Assembly (NCBI GenBank): GCA_003640385.1
Contig: RCAB01000017.1
Coordinates: 326,005 to 390,004, forward strand
Direction of reading: 5' to 3'
From: Setaria digitata
Taxonomy: Eukaryota > Nematoda > Chromadorea > Rhabditida > Setariidae
DNA: 64,000 nt
Positions 1-12,810 of this stretch are shown here, one piece after another. Made by a program: the position numbers and the translations under genes. Numbering within the stretch: position 1 is the stretch's first letter; each line of letters begins with the position of its first letter. Below the pieces are notes generated by a model. It saw nothing but the letters and a program-made list of their open reading frames with translations, was not told the DNA's origin and made no database searches.

Positions 1-377
1 AACTTCTTGGTCGAAATTAAAAAAATTAGAGAGTGAAGAGACAAATGGATTGATTTAATTTATGATAATGTGAGCAATTTCAGAAAAGTAAATGATGATT
101 TCAATAATATGTATATACAAAGATCAGTCAAACTTTCTTCGTTGGCAAATCAACATTTTCATCAACATCAGTTTCAGATGACAGCACTGCAATGAAAAAT
201 AAAAAAAAAAAAAAAAAAAAAAAAAATTGTGGATGTTAGCATAGCACAGGGACTGTTTGACGATTTGCTGATCGTTTCGAAACATCAATTTCCGGCCTGG
301 AAATTTACACTGAAACCCATTAATAGTTATAACCACTTCACAATGGACTGAAGTAGACTGATTTTGATATTACCATT
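1..377. other. Non-coding, downstream of acyltransferase gene
   Basis: AT-rich sequence past the stop codon of the minus-strand acyltransferase, so probably its 3' UTR and flank. It contains a run of 26 A at 201-226. The only open frame here is low-complexity and reads through that run, so I do not call it a gene. Confidence 0.6.
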
Positions 378-3300
378 TTAGGCTTCGCCTGTCATTTTAT
401 GCTTTCCTTTCCAACGATTCTGTATGGAGCGTTCGATGTTACATATTGGAAATTCCACTATCATTGAAGCTTGGAAACCAAGCAAATAGGAGATGAATAG
501 ACTGAATAATGCAAGAAGTAATAATGGAAACTTCGATACGTAGTGAAAAGGAAATTCCATGTACAAATAGGATGCAAATATCATTGGCAAATGATTAAGG
601 TAGACCTAAAATACTATATTTTCACTTATTTTAATAGAAGCACGTGGAAGTCAATCATTAGATTTAAAGAAGAATTAGTAAGTAGTGAAAGTATCAATGA
701 TATATATAATAAAACCTACAATAAAATCATCTTACCGAGTAGCACAGCATAGAAAGTGGCAAAAATAATTTGAAACTCAAAACTGTATTAACCAAGCCTC
801 CGTATCCACAATGACAAGCATAAATTAGCCAAGCCACAGCAATTGCAAATGCCGTACGATGGAGAGCCCCATATATTAGGTAATAAAGCTTCCAGTTCAG
901 ATTCTATAAATATAAGCTTAATGTAATAAAAAATCATAAACTTTAAGTTCTTAAAAGACATAATATTTCACAAGTTCATGATAAAAGATATTGGTGGAAC
1001 TCGTTACTTTTTAAATAAAGAAATGTGTACAACTTACTATTAAAATCGGATAAAGTCCGTATATAGCCATAAAAGCAAGCAAAATGGCCAAAGCCCAGCC
1101 ACATGCAACAAAAGTAAGCGAGTGTTTTAAATGATAATGTTTCCTTTCTTGAATCTTGGCCAGTTGATAACCCAGTAACAAACCAACAATATATGGTGCT
1201 ATACGATACTGGGGTTTGATGTACATGATAGCGAAATGCTTCAATGATAAAATATTGTAATTGGCGGAAGGAAAAAAAGAACTAAACTTGGTGAAAAACA
1301 GCCTTGATCCATTGGAGCAAAGCAGACAGGTAAAATAATTGCTAGAATTAAAAACCAGCTATTGTAGTATTTATCACACCGACAAATTTTTTGAGAGAAC
1401 TCCAACTTTTTGTAAAAATAAATTAATTGCAAGACAGGTAGGGATGCACCAAATCAGATACCTGTGCAAAAAGGGCTATCTTGTTTGACGAAAAATGAGA
1501 GCCATCGCTCAAATGTTCAATACTCCGCTTCTAAGTTTAAGTGATAAGATATATCAGATTCAATAAATTCACAAACCTCTATAAAATTGGAATTGAAAAT
1601 AGGAGGTGTGTTCCAGCCAAGCTGTGTAGGTGGCATGTTATGAGCAATCATTACGTACACGCGGCTTGCATCTGATAAAGCTATACAAAAAACTGATAAC
1701 AAATAACCCTGCTTCTGGCTTCGGCCAAGAATTAGTAGAAATATGGGAGACAAGAGGTAAAATATAAATTCGGTGCTTATATACCTAAAACAATAAAGTC
1801 AAATTTCTCTGCAATAGACATAAGGTAAGTGGAATTTCGGTAGAACAATAAATTGCAGACACAGACTCAGCGTTCAAAGTATATTTCCCTATAATTTAGG
1901 TTTTGTTTGCACTACTAGTGCAAGAAAGTAATGCTTAAAGTACCCTATCAACCAGTGAGTCAATCAGTTAATTAACGATTCCAGGATTATGCTTCTTGGA
2001 AGCAGATATAACCCACCATGCCCATGTCATGCAGCGGTGCTCGAATAAGCTTCCTATAAATAATATATTTTGCCACCAGTATTTGGAACACTGTATAGTG
2101 TGATCAATTTCGGGCCAAATCTCGCCATAAAATGCACTGGTAATAAAATATATTGAGACTAGAGTATAGCAGTAAGTTGGCCACAAACGAATAACTCGAT
2201 GCAAATAAAAATTTAACCAAAATTTTAAAGATGTCCATGTCGGTTTTGTTTCTAAAATTAAAACCAATTCGAAGTGGTTAATTAATTTATTTGTTTATTT
2301 TTGCTTCTTTTGTTTCATTCCAATACGTCAGTATTTGAAAATGCTGCTGTGCGGAATGTTTTAAAATATACTGAGCCTTATCTATGCATACTTTTCCCAT
2401 AAGTTTAAATATCATAATGCTTACTCATTTTCCCATATTTCTGAAAAAATCCATACGCATTCACTGTTCCACCCAGAACCAAAAATACATCGACTGAAAG
2501 CAAGAAGTTTGCAATCCATAGATTGGTGAAGTTATCAGCAATATCATGGTGATATTCGTCGACATTATCAATGTACGGCTTAAATTTGACATAATCTGAC
2601 ACAAAAAAAATTTCACAGAATGAAATGATTTTAAAAAATTCAACGTCTTGCACAAGAACTTTGAGAAGTCAGAAATGTTAAAAGACGAAAGAAGAACTGA
2701 AAAGAAGCATGTTGACTTTTTATTAATAATTGAAGATAAAATTCAAAAAATTTTAATTCCCCAAATAAACGCTTGATATTTTTTTTTTAGAATAACGAAC
2801 AGCAATTAAAGCGAACATGTGACCAATGTTAATCCAAATCATTGTTAAGAATCGTATGCCGAACATACAAGTGATAACTTTTGAACGATTTTTCGGCATT
2901 TTAAACAACACTCCAATGCTTTCTTTAAGCGAAAAAGCAAGAAAAATTTGTTGTTTGACAGTCCTGTAATTTAAAAAGATTCTTCTCACAATCACAGTCC
3001 AATTATGCCGAAGAAATGAATCTCTCAGTTCTCACTGTTAGAAATAAAATATTTTGGAAAATAAAAAGCATAGTAAAAAAAAAGCATACTTCACTTCTGA
3101 GCCATATTTGTTGTGATAAATAGTTGATAAGACAGAAATCAACCATAGTAATACATTAACAGAAACTATAAGGATGGGGATTGGTTTCTCGTACCATTGC
3201 TTATGACGTCGAGAACGAATACATGTGGATAATAAATTGTTATTTTCCACTAAATCGCTACCCAATACTTTCTCGTAAATATACCAAAACTTCAAATTTA

Positions 3301-4517
3301 TTATTAAAATTTTAAATTTTTGTAATTTTTACTTCAAAAAAAGAGAAAAATAAATAGGCATAATCTTGAGGTCAAAATACTCTCACTCACTCTGAATGTC
3401 TATTTCTGGATTACATTGTAGAACTTAATTCTTTCTAGAAAACTTGATTAATTATACTTTGTGCTCTTCCTTTAAGCATGATGCTGGAAAACAAATTGTT
3501 TGCGCAATAGATCTGTACTGTTTTGGATCATAGCGATAACAAAATACTGTTGGAATTTCAGAAGGTGAAAATTGTGATTCTCCTGCTAGTTTGAAGCAAA
3601 GCTGCATCCGAAATTGCTGTAAAGATCAAGACTTTAAGATGTAAGGATTTATGTCTCTGGATTCAAATTTAAAATTTCTTCACGTAAACTTTTCCTTGCT
3701 TATATGAAAAATTTTGTCGTACTTTCAAAAAATTAGAGTTGATTTTGATGACTAAAGAAAAATTAATTGATAAAGGATGGAGCACAAAAAAAAAAATCCC
3801 AAATTCATAAAGAGGGATGATCTTCATGAATACCTCTTTAAATTTAACATTATCACTATATTGAGTTTTGTAATATCTCTCACAGTTGCAAACAATTAGT
3901 AATTAGTACTAACAAATCTGCTGTCTGTAATAAATTCATTGGATTTGCCTTGCCCATAGGTTTTTAAAAATGCTTTTAACGCGGTTAGCGGGCTAAGACT
4001 GTTATTCAGATGAGCGCTGATCTAGAAATAAAATCTTTTTAATTTCAACAAATATTCAATTAAATATAGAACTTCACCAGTCCAAAAAGAAAAATGTGAA
4101 AACCGGAAATATTATTCAGAGAAATTTTTTATCGTTTTTTTTTTAAATATTAAAAAGTGCTCACATTTTGAATCAGTGTCAATTTGTTTGAATTACCACG
4201 TGTAAAAAATCGCTTTCGAGAATGACAGAAGAAAAGTAAAACAAGAGCATAGTTAAGGAAATGAAGCACTCTATAGTCCTTAAAATGCTCTAAGATAATT
4301 TTGAATTTACGTTGTTTAGGGTCACTGCTATGGTGTTATGTAATTAAGGTGCAAGGTGCTTCCTTACATTTGCTAAAGTCCTAGAACACTCAGGTGACAA
4401 CGACCAAAGCACTTTTTCATCGATGTTTTTTACGGCCAGAATTTCATCAGTTCGGCCAAGCACTGTAGCCTGCTGTACTACAAGATATATGGCGCAGATC
4501 TTAAACGAAAACTGCAT
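378..4517 (-). CDS. NRF-6/NDG-4-like membrane acyltransferase (acyltransferase 3 family)
   Basis: A multipass protein of 679 residues assembled from 11 exons: 4368-4517, 3914-4021, 3458-3616, 3090-3289, 2797-3023, 2425-2595, 2017-2251, 1577-1784, 1038-1238, 736-888 and 378-605. Phases agree at every junction. It opens with a signal peptide (MQFSFKICAIYLVVQQATVL), followed by an extracellular NRF domain with spaced cysteines (SPEC, MQLCF, TICFPASC), then about ten membrane segments. Family signatures are FSLKESIGVLF, GIRFLTMIWINIGH (with the conserved histidine), LHRVIRLWP (with the conserved arginine), YIKPQYRIAPYIVG and CGYGGLVN. In C. elegans, NRF-6 and NDG-4 act in lipid or yolk transport and fluoxetine response; the substrate of most paralogs is unknown. 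It is a member of a large nematode family, and I cannot say which paralog. The exon 7 donor was chosen because it restores the family motif WAWYIS. Confidence 0.93.
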
Positions 4518-4525
4518 ATTTTCTG
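4518..4525 (-). promoter_or_regulatory. Probable trans-splice acceptor of the acyltransferase gene
   Basis: Read on the minus strand, ttttgcag ends five bases before the ATG at 4517. No upstream exon is needed for the frame, and the predicted signal peptide starts at this ATG. This fits spliced-leader addition. Confidence 0.5.
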
Positions 4526-5042
4526 CAAAAGTTTTATGATAAATCTTGATTTGAAATGATTTTTTTTTTTTTTTGTAGGAGTAATCATTATTTAAAATCT
4601 TGATATTACCACTGTATCATTTCATTATTATTGTTTTTTTTTTTTTTTTTAAGTGAAACTTCCATTTGTGGACAAAAAAGAAATAGTCCTCAGTACTAGC
4701 AATTTTATACTAAGTAATAAAAGGTTTTTGAAACAAATTCTTAATCACCCTTGCATAAGTTGCAAAGAATTCTATTCCTCTCAGTTCTATTTTTGAGTTT
4801 CTGACTGAAACTACTACCTCAATCTTCAAATATTTTTCATTTTATAAGATTTCTTAATTCGTGACACCTCTATTTCTTCGAAATTTCTAAATAAACACCT
4901 GACATATTCTAACTTGTGCAAACTGCTCGAAATCAGTTATTCATCATCTAGAAACATAGGAAATTCACAACAAATGCAAATAAATTTAAGAAAAAAAAAT
5001 TTAAAAAAAAAAAAAAAAACACTTCTATAAATGAATAAATTT

Positions 5043-5218
5043 CTGAGCGCATATTTTGCAAAATAAACATTTTCTTATGAATCATAATTAATAGAAAAAA
5101 AAAAAAAAAAAAAAAAAAAAAGGAAAAAAACATTTTTATAAATGCATAGTTTTCAGGTACATACTTGCAAACAAACATTTTGTGATTCGCAAGAAAATGT
5201 TTGCAAGTATGCGCTCAG
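5043..5218. repeat. Three-copy repeat with an inverted third copy
   Basis: A unit of about 30 bases occurs as two diverged direct copies (5043-5073 and 5154-5181) separated by a run of 27 A (5095-5121). An inverted third copy lies at 5194-5218. Copies two and three face each other across 12 bases and could form an imperfect hairpin, with a 4-base insertion in the left arm. Confidence 0.7.
5095..5121. repeat. Poly(A) run, 27 bases
   Basis: Uninterrupted adenines on the plus strand between two copies of the local repeat. Confidence 0.9.
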
Positions 5219-6802
5219 TGCTGCAGGAATAGACAATGATAGTAATAGAAAATGACGATTGGGTTGAGATTATTGTCTGTCTTTTGGAGCACAGTTTATT
5301 CCAGTTTTCCATAAATTTTATATGTGAAAAACTGGAACTGATCGTCTCCGCTATGAATTGAGAATAAAAGATTACTTGACGCCAAACAAAAGTTATTTCC
5401 TGCTTGAAATTTTCGGTCATTTTTTCACTATTTCACAATTTCCTTTCGGCATCAAAAATATTCATCACAGTATTGCTGAATTCCAGTTCAGCAAATGTTA
5501 TCTCAATTATCATCACTCATTTTTTGATTTTCTTTTTTTTCCTAGTAGTGATTAAAATTAAATAAGACGAAGTGAGATGTCAAACCCAGTAATTGAGATT
5601 TCTTTACTTTTAGTCCAACAGTTCTGCGATGATTTGAGTGATGACATCTAAGATGCTACCTGAAAGATATGTAAGTCTATCAGCGTTGTCAACTTGAAAC
5701 CAGTTCACTTGACCATAAACAGCCAAGCAATAGCATTCTGGAAACTTACCAGTTTGCTTCGTTTTGAGAAAAAAAAAAAAAAACAATTTTATCATTCTGC
5801 CGTCGATGAGCAAGAAAAATATTTTATATTAATGTACGTTAATCACTATGTACCTGATCTGAGCTTAAAAATAAAGCAAAAAAATACTTTCCTTTAGTTG
5901 AAATGAATTACTTATTTTTAATTGCCTAAAAAGTTGACAAAATCAGCTCACCAATTAAAACGATTTTTAAAATAATTTGTTGTTTGCTCTAAAAAATGCA
6001 TTGTTTTTGAAAAAGAATGCACACAAGAGTTCTCCATTTACGATTCAGTCCTTTACACATATTAACTTAACAATAACATTTGCAATAACTGGAACCAAAG
6101 AAATGCTATAAAAGATGACCATTCATTGCAAATCTTCCTCCTACTTTGATAACTGATAACATTTGTAATAATCTGATGGATTACTGCTCACTGCTAACAA
6201 CACCTCAACATGTAGCGATTTGTCTTTTCAACTTATTTCTTGCTTCAATAATATCAACAATATAATAAAATATGGAAATTCTAGGCTAGAATCTTTATAA
6301 GTACAATGGCATACGAATCACAAATATAATCTGCTAACTGTGGACTATTTTCGGCATGAAAAATGGAAGAGAAACAAACCTTAAAATGCTGTACATGAAA
6401 CAAGGGAAATTTGTTATGGACAATAGTTGTTTTAACAAAGTATTTTAGACAATCAGAAATACTCGAATCTTAAATTAACAGAAAAAACTTGTCAAGCTAA
6501 TGCTTAGAATTCAACCATACCAGACCTACCGTACCGAAGAAGTTGAAGTGGACGTAACAAGCACAATCAAAAAGCAGTTAATATAACTAAAAATGTGATT
6601 AAAATCTAAATAAAACTGAGCAGCAGTTTTGATTAAGACAATAGTTCAAACTGGCTCGCTATTAAATAATGAAAGCCAAATCATATATGCTAGCTTTTCG
6701 AAAAAAAGGCATACCACTTATTCAAATTTAAGGGACAGGATAACACGATTAAACAGTTGGTTCCTAATATGTCTTAAATTAAATAACAAAATTGTCATCT
6801 TT

Positions 6803-9800
6803 CTACCATAATGAGCACTTATTTATGGGATTCATCGGTGAATTTGGCGGACATTTAAAGGTTTTTGCGAAATCAGGATAGTTAATTACTACACCATTAA
6901 CACGGAATCGAAGCGGCGCATGTTGATCGGTCAGCACCTGTCTAATCAGCGCAGCCGGTCGTGAATGTCCACACCACATCTAAAATATTTCGCTTAAAAT
7001 TATGACTGCTGCTAAAAATGAACCAAATTTATTTGAAAGTTGCGGTTCTTCAAGAATTAAACTTTCTACCAGTTAGACAGAAAAAGGACATTTCAGTTTT
7101 AATTAATAACTTTGAATGTTTTATCCAGGGTATGATGAAAAAAAAGTTTGAATTGAACGTTTTTAAACTACATAACATTGGAAAACATTAGAACATAAAT
7201 TTCATGAGCTACTTATGACCTGATTCAATGACTTATAATACAGAAGCGAAACCAACCCGGGCACTACTTAGAAAGAATATTTGATTCATGTCGAGATGTT
7301 CAAGTCCAGGCAAGCGTTTCTCTTCGTAACCAATTTTTTTGATATAATTTCTATATGCCTGAAATAAATTCATAAATTCACAAAATGATATTCAGCTAGC
7401 ACCTGTGAATAACAAAACTAGCATTATAATAAATGAATCCTCGATGCAAAATAGATTGCCCTTTTGCTCCTTTCAATTATGTGGAGATTTTTTTAAGTTT
7501 TTCAAGTCTGCAAAGAAAATACAAGAAATCACAGCCATCAGTTGATTGATAACAATAATTCTATCACTAAGTCTCAGACCTCACCTTTATCATGCATCTG
7601 TTGCGTACTTCAAATATTTTAAAGTCTTTAAAAGATACAAAATTTAGTGCATTATTAAAAATTTGGATGAGATCGACTTACCCGAAAGGCTTCTTTTAAG
7701 CCACCATTATCAGCAATATTTTCCCCCAAAGTACGTAAGCCGTTGATATGCAAATCTATCCCAGGTACTACATAATTATTATATTTTTCCACGAAACAGT
7801 TTTTTTTACGGTTGAAATTTTCCTTCGTTTCTCTATCCCACCAATCTCGCAGATTGCCTTGATAATCAAATTGACTTCCTGTAATCACTTTCATTTTATC
7901 TACTATGTGTAGCTGAAACTATTTACAGAATACTATACAAAATGTGTCGTCCTTATGAAAACCGGAATTATTCCATAATTTCTGTCGCTGAATTTTTAAA
8001 TCATTCGAAGCCTGAATTTTGAGAGCGGTTTCTATGGCCTGCATAGCATTAAAGGTGCGCGAATTGGTTTTTTTTTTTTATTCATCTCAATAGATTTTCC
8101 TTATTTATTTGTTTATTGCATAATAAGTGATGGAATCCTTTTGATCATACCACATTTAAATCTATAGAATAATTAATGGAATAGAATATATGAATATATT
8201 TACCACGATCGTCGAATCCATGGGTTATTTCATGCCCAATAATAGATCCAATTCCACCGAAGTTTACTGCCCTGATTGGAGATTGGAAGATTCAATAGAT
8301 GAAAAAACTTTTAAATGTATAAGTATTCCTTTTTCTAGTTCATAGAAATTATAAAATTAGGCGAAAGATTTTCAAATGTGTGAAATTATTGTACAGTGTA
8401 AAAGAAATATGAGAAAATCTCACCTCGGGAAAGTTCGATCGAAAAATGGAGGTTGAAGAATGGCAGCCGGAAATACTGAAACTAAGTAGTTGAAACTAGA
8501 ATTTTTAACTTATATATTCTTGATGGAATAATTTAAGATAATAAATACATTGAAAATGCGGGAGTGCTTCTGCTCTATCTTCGGCTTCTGAAATTTGTAT
8601 TTAAGGAATTTCAAATCAAACAGACAGTGGACACTGACCAACAGCATTTTTAAGAGATGAATAAAAAGCATTGACGCTGGACGCCGGCGCATCAAATTCT
8701 GTCCTTTCAACAGGTTTAACCAGTTTTCGGTACGAATGCTCCAAAGACCAACGTGACGTCTTTGTTACAGTCTGCGCAAACGTATCGTTGACATCAATAT
8801 GTATCTGTAAATGATAAAGAACTTTTGGGAAGTTCCGATTTCAATCATTTTCATTTCACTGCAAAGAATTTTCAAATGAAAGTGAAAGTACAGTAACATA
8901 CTAATTTATAATAATTGTCCAGATCACTGGTATTCCGAATGAATTCCGGGTAACCGATCAAACTCAGCATTTCAGTAGTCTTCTTTAGTGCTATTTCTCG
9001 CGTACTTTTCTTCATCCAGTCATATTCTTCCAACATCTCTTCAAAAGCATCTTTCAAGTGGTTCACCATTTCCAGTGCTACTTGCTTATCGGCCTGAAAA
9101 GGAGTGAGGGAATGTTAAAAGGCAGAGATAAAGGGAATAAAATTTTAAAAGTATTTCAAGGAGTCATACTTCATTAAAGAATGACTTGACGTATAAAGCT
9201 CCTGAAGCATAACTCATTTGATTTGTAGCCACATGACTGCAGACTTTCCACCGCGGTGATTTCACTTGTTTTCCGATCATAGCGCGAAGAAAATCCTTAA
9301 AGATCCCTATCAGTTTGGAGATTTTAAGATAATTAAAAACTTTTAGTAGATCATTGCCTTACAGTTGCATACTAAATGATGTTTCTATCAGCAAGTGCCT
9401 AAAACTTATCAATTGGTCTAGTTAGCCAAAAAAAAAAATATAAGAGTAGTTAATATAAAAGATGCTGTAACTAGTATTTAATTTGCAACCAGATGATGGA
9501 TGGTAAAGATTTTAGAACTTTCGAATACAATGGAAGAATTTATTTCATGCATTCTTAAAATTTCCTTTCTCTTTACGATGAGATTTTTCTATCCTATTCT
9601 CAAATTAATTGAACTTACCTGATGAATGTCATCGTAGCGCTCATCTAATTGGAAATTCCATGCTGTTATGTAAAGCCATATCATGTAATTTGCCAATGTT
9701 TTTTTAGGCGTCACCTAAAATTCTCATTTTTCTGATGAGGAAAACTTCTTATCCGATGGATTAAATCTAAAAGTGAACTTTAAAACACAACCAACTGAAA

Positions 9801-11593
9801 TCGCTGTCTCGATCTCTCTCCTCCTCCCTTTCACTCCATTACACTTTCATCATTCCACTGGTGACAGCATTTTTACTTGTTAAATTCAACTGTTGACAAA
9901 TGTCATTAATTAACAACCTTTAGTAATTCGTCAAGTTTTCTTAAGAACTCCACTTGAACAATATTTATAACAGGATTTTTTTCCAAATACCAATGTAAAT
10001 CAGAAGGTACCACAGCTCGGAAATATTTGTTCCAGTCCATCTAAAAAACTTCCTTATCTCACTTCTCCTTCTTCCATTTTCCAATGCTTAACCTAATGAA
10101 AAGTCGTTTTAAGTGAATTCTTTTCTGCTTATATTTTCGTCCTCTTTTCCTCTTTTTCCCAAACAAAAAGTGCTATTAATAGGACAAGTGCACACTTTTA
10201 CTGAATATACCATACCAAAAGTGTAACGGACAAAGCATATTTCTTAATAGACAAATGCCAAGTTAAACATTCTTGAAAGGCTTCTTCAAATTTTTGTGCC
10301 AACTAGTCATCAGTATCATAGCAAGAATTGTAGCCTAATCTGTTACTAAGCCACACATATGGCATTATTTTAAATCCAAAATTTTAAATCCAAAAGAGCA
10401 GTAAATTAAATAAAAATTAACCTGTGATATGAAGGTGTGCAGGTCAGAAAGGTGATATTTATGGTACAATAAAGTATAATTCCTTCGATTTTCCGGCGAA
10501 ACCATAATCTGAAAAAAGAAAAAAAATTTGTTATCATCCACTCCAATCAAAGCAATGAGAATTAATTTTGCAAAAACAAATATGAACCTGAGCAAGCTTC
10601 TTCTCAAATCTGATGATATCATCAACTTCTTTCTCAACTTCACTTCTTTCCTTCGATATTCCAAGATCGCGTGAAATGAGCATTGCCTAATTTAATATAA
10701 ACAAAAAGTTGCGGTTTTTAAATAAAAGTTGAATAAAATTTTAATAAAAAAATGTGACAACTTAAAATTGATAGAGAAATTCCAGAAAATTTCCTCAAAT
10801 TAATTGAGAAAATGGTTTTTTTTCTTTTCTTTTTTTTTTTTTTTAAAGCTAGCGTTTCTTAATTACTTTGTCAGTGATGTACTTCTTATAAGCTTTCAAT
10901 TGTACTGCATATTTTCTTTCATTTAAATAGTAATCTTTGGCAGAAAAACCAAGTCCAAGACTTCCTTGATCAATCTGAAAAAATTAAATCACGTTTTTCA
11001 TGTAAAATTTCCATAATCTCCTACTCATTTCTTGCATATTGAACCTTAGTAACCTAATATCTAGAGAAGTTACTTCAGAAAAAGTTACTCTGAGCGTCCG
11101 AAATCACTGGAAAATCAAAAATTTTGAACCTGAAAAAGAAGAAAAGAATTGAATTACATGAATCAAACGTGTTGAAACGTTCATTTTATCAGGCGATACA
11201 AAGATACTCATGAGAACAGCAATAGATCGCGTTTGTGTAATTCGAATCATCATTTCTGTTAAATCGAACTTCTTCTCAGACCATTTTTTCCCGTATAAAA
11301 TAGGCCAGTTACCAAGAAACTGAAAAAAGAAATTGAGGTAATCCCAAATAAATTCTCTTTTAAGTACCAGAATATTTTTAGATTACTTAACAATACAGAA
11401 ATTTATATTGAACTCGATAGTATCAACAATGTGGTATTTTTTAATCTATCATTCAACCTCAAAATGCTTTAACAAACAGTTAAATTTTTAAAGCAGCATT
11501 TTAATTAGTCAGGTAACTTTCAATATTGCCAAGGGAAGTGAGACAATTGTTCTCTTAGGAATTTCTTTTCGTCAAAAATCCACTAAACCTTTG

Positions 11594-11630
<37 letters not shown>

Positions 11631-12802
11631 ATCTTTCAAAAAAAATCAAAACTGAAATTCAATTTGAAATTTCTACATTCTCTTACTCCTACTGAACTTA
11701 TCAAATGATTCCTTAAAGACTTTATCATAGCAATTCAATTTGTATAGCAGGTGCGATATTCTCTGATAAAATTGAAACACAACTTCAATAGCCTTAATGA
11801 TCTCTCGTCCTTGCAAACTACGTCGTCGTTTAGTATCCATACAAGTTTGGTATATTGTTTTTACTGCATCCATTGCTTTTGAACCTGTTGCTTCTTTTGA
11901 TTCATACAGTTCTGAAGCAGAATAACATCAGGACATCTATCTGCTCACTAGTTATAAACTAAGCTAAATAAATTAGCGATTGCAATTATCATCATTTTTC
12001 AAGTCTATGGTAAAATAGGAACTTATAAACTAATAATAACTAATCGAATTCCGAAATTCGTCATAATGATTTATGATGGTTAAAGATAAATGATTTCACA
12101 TCAAGCAATTTCATCGGACTAAATTAATCATCAGTACCTTTCATTTTTTGCGATACCTTTTCACGAACAGAGGTGATAACCTCGTATGACCCAAGGTCAT
12201 CCGGAATCGGATGTTCAGAAATCCAATGTCCACAAGCATATTCAAAAAAGTCATTACATGGATCAATTGTTTGATTCATCGAAGAAAGCAAATAATGAGC
12301 TGCTTTTGCATAACCTGGGGAAGTACCAACTTCCAGATTTTGCATCTTATTCGATATATCGAAATCTAAACGATCATTACAATTTACAAGCATTTTCACT
12401 ATTACTTAAACATATTTCAGTAATGCAATAATCAAATATTTACTTGCCAATTTTCGTCACAAAAAGCAGTTGAAGTTTTTAAACAAAGTTGCTATATTTG
12501 ATAATTGTTAATAGAAGGAAGCAGTTCATTGCAACAAATGAAAAGTTTCTATTCATCGATTTATGATTGGAGTAAAATACTTTCAGATGATTCGGAAAGC
12601 AAGCATAAAGAGGCATCGATTGATAATACTGATAAACACTGACAGTTTGTCCCTTTAGAAATATACTATTTCATTAGTACAATTTCATTTTCTTTTTTAA
12701 AGTTGAAACAACACTGATAAACTTACCGGTCACTGACGGGGTCGGGAACGCTAGACAAGGCAATATACTTGTGATTAAAATAAAAAGAGCACTGATCAGC
12801 AT
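6803..12802 (-). CDS. Neprilysin-like zinc metallopeptidase (M13), predicted secreted
   Basis: Seventeen exons give a complete protein of 728 residues: 12727-12802, 12138-12365, 11784-11911, 11158-11319, 10867-10974, 10588-10686, 10422-10508, 9918-10040, 9619-9714, 9170-9295, 8902-9093, 8639-8804, 8424-8475, 8204-8271, 7682-7878, 7257-7358 and 6803-6979. Catalytic features are intact: VNAFY, the zinc site HEITH followed by GFDD, the third-ligand motif [21 protein letters not shown], a histidine/arginine segment [10 protein letters not shown], and the family ending [10 protein letters not shown]. The N-terminal half carries the usual [15 protein letters not shown]13 enzymes cleave small peptides outside the cell, including neuropeptides. 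Most neprilysins are type II membrane proteins with a cytoplasmic tail. This one begins directly with a hydrophobic stretch ([19 protein letters not shown]), which looks like a cleavable signal. Two weak donors (exon 3 gttgtg, exon 16 gttggt) were accepted because the alternatives break the frame. Confidence 0.95.
11595..11624. repeat. Poly(T) run, 30 bases
   Basis: Thirty uninterrupted T on the plus strand in intron 3 of the neprilysin-like gene (A-rich in its transcript). Confidence 0.9.
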
Positions 12803-12810
12803 TTCTGAAG
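12803..12810 (-). promoter_or_regulatory. Probable trans-splice acceptor of the neprilysin gene
   Basis: On the minus strand atcttcag ends two bases before the ATG that starts the signal peptide. No in-frame exon is needed upstream. A second acceptor-like tttttag lies slightly further upstream. Confidence 0.5.

Larger units (their letters stand above)
4526..6802. other. Intergenic region between acyltransferase and neprilysin genes
   Basis: Upstream flank of the acyltransferase and downstream flank of the neprilysin gene, both on the minus strand. It contains several A/T homopolymers and the three-copy direct and inverted repeat at 5043-5218. Open frames are short, AT-driven and unrecognised. 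Confidence 0.6.
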
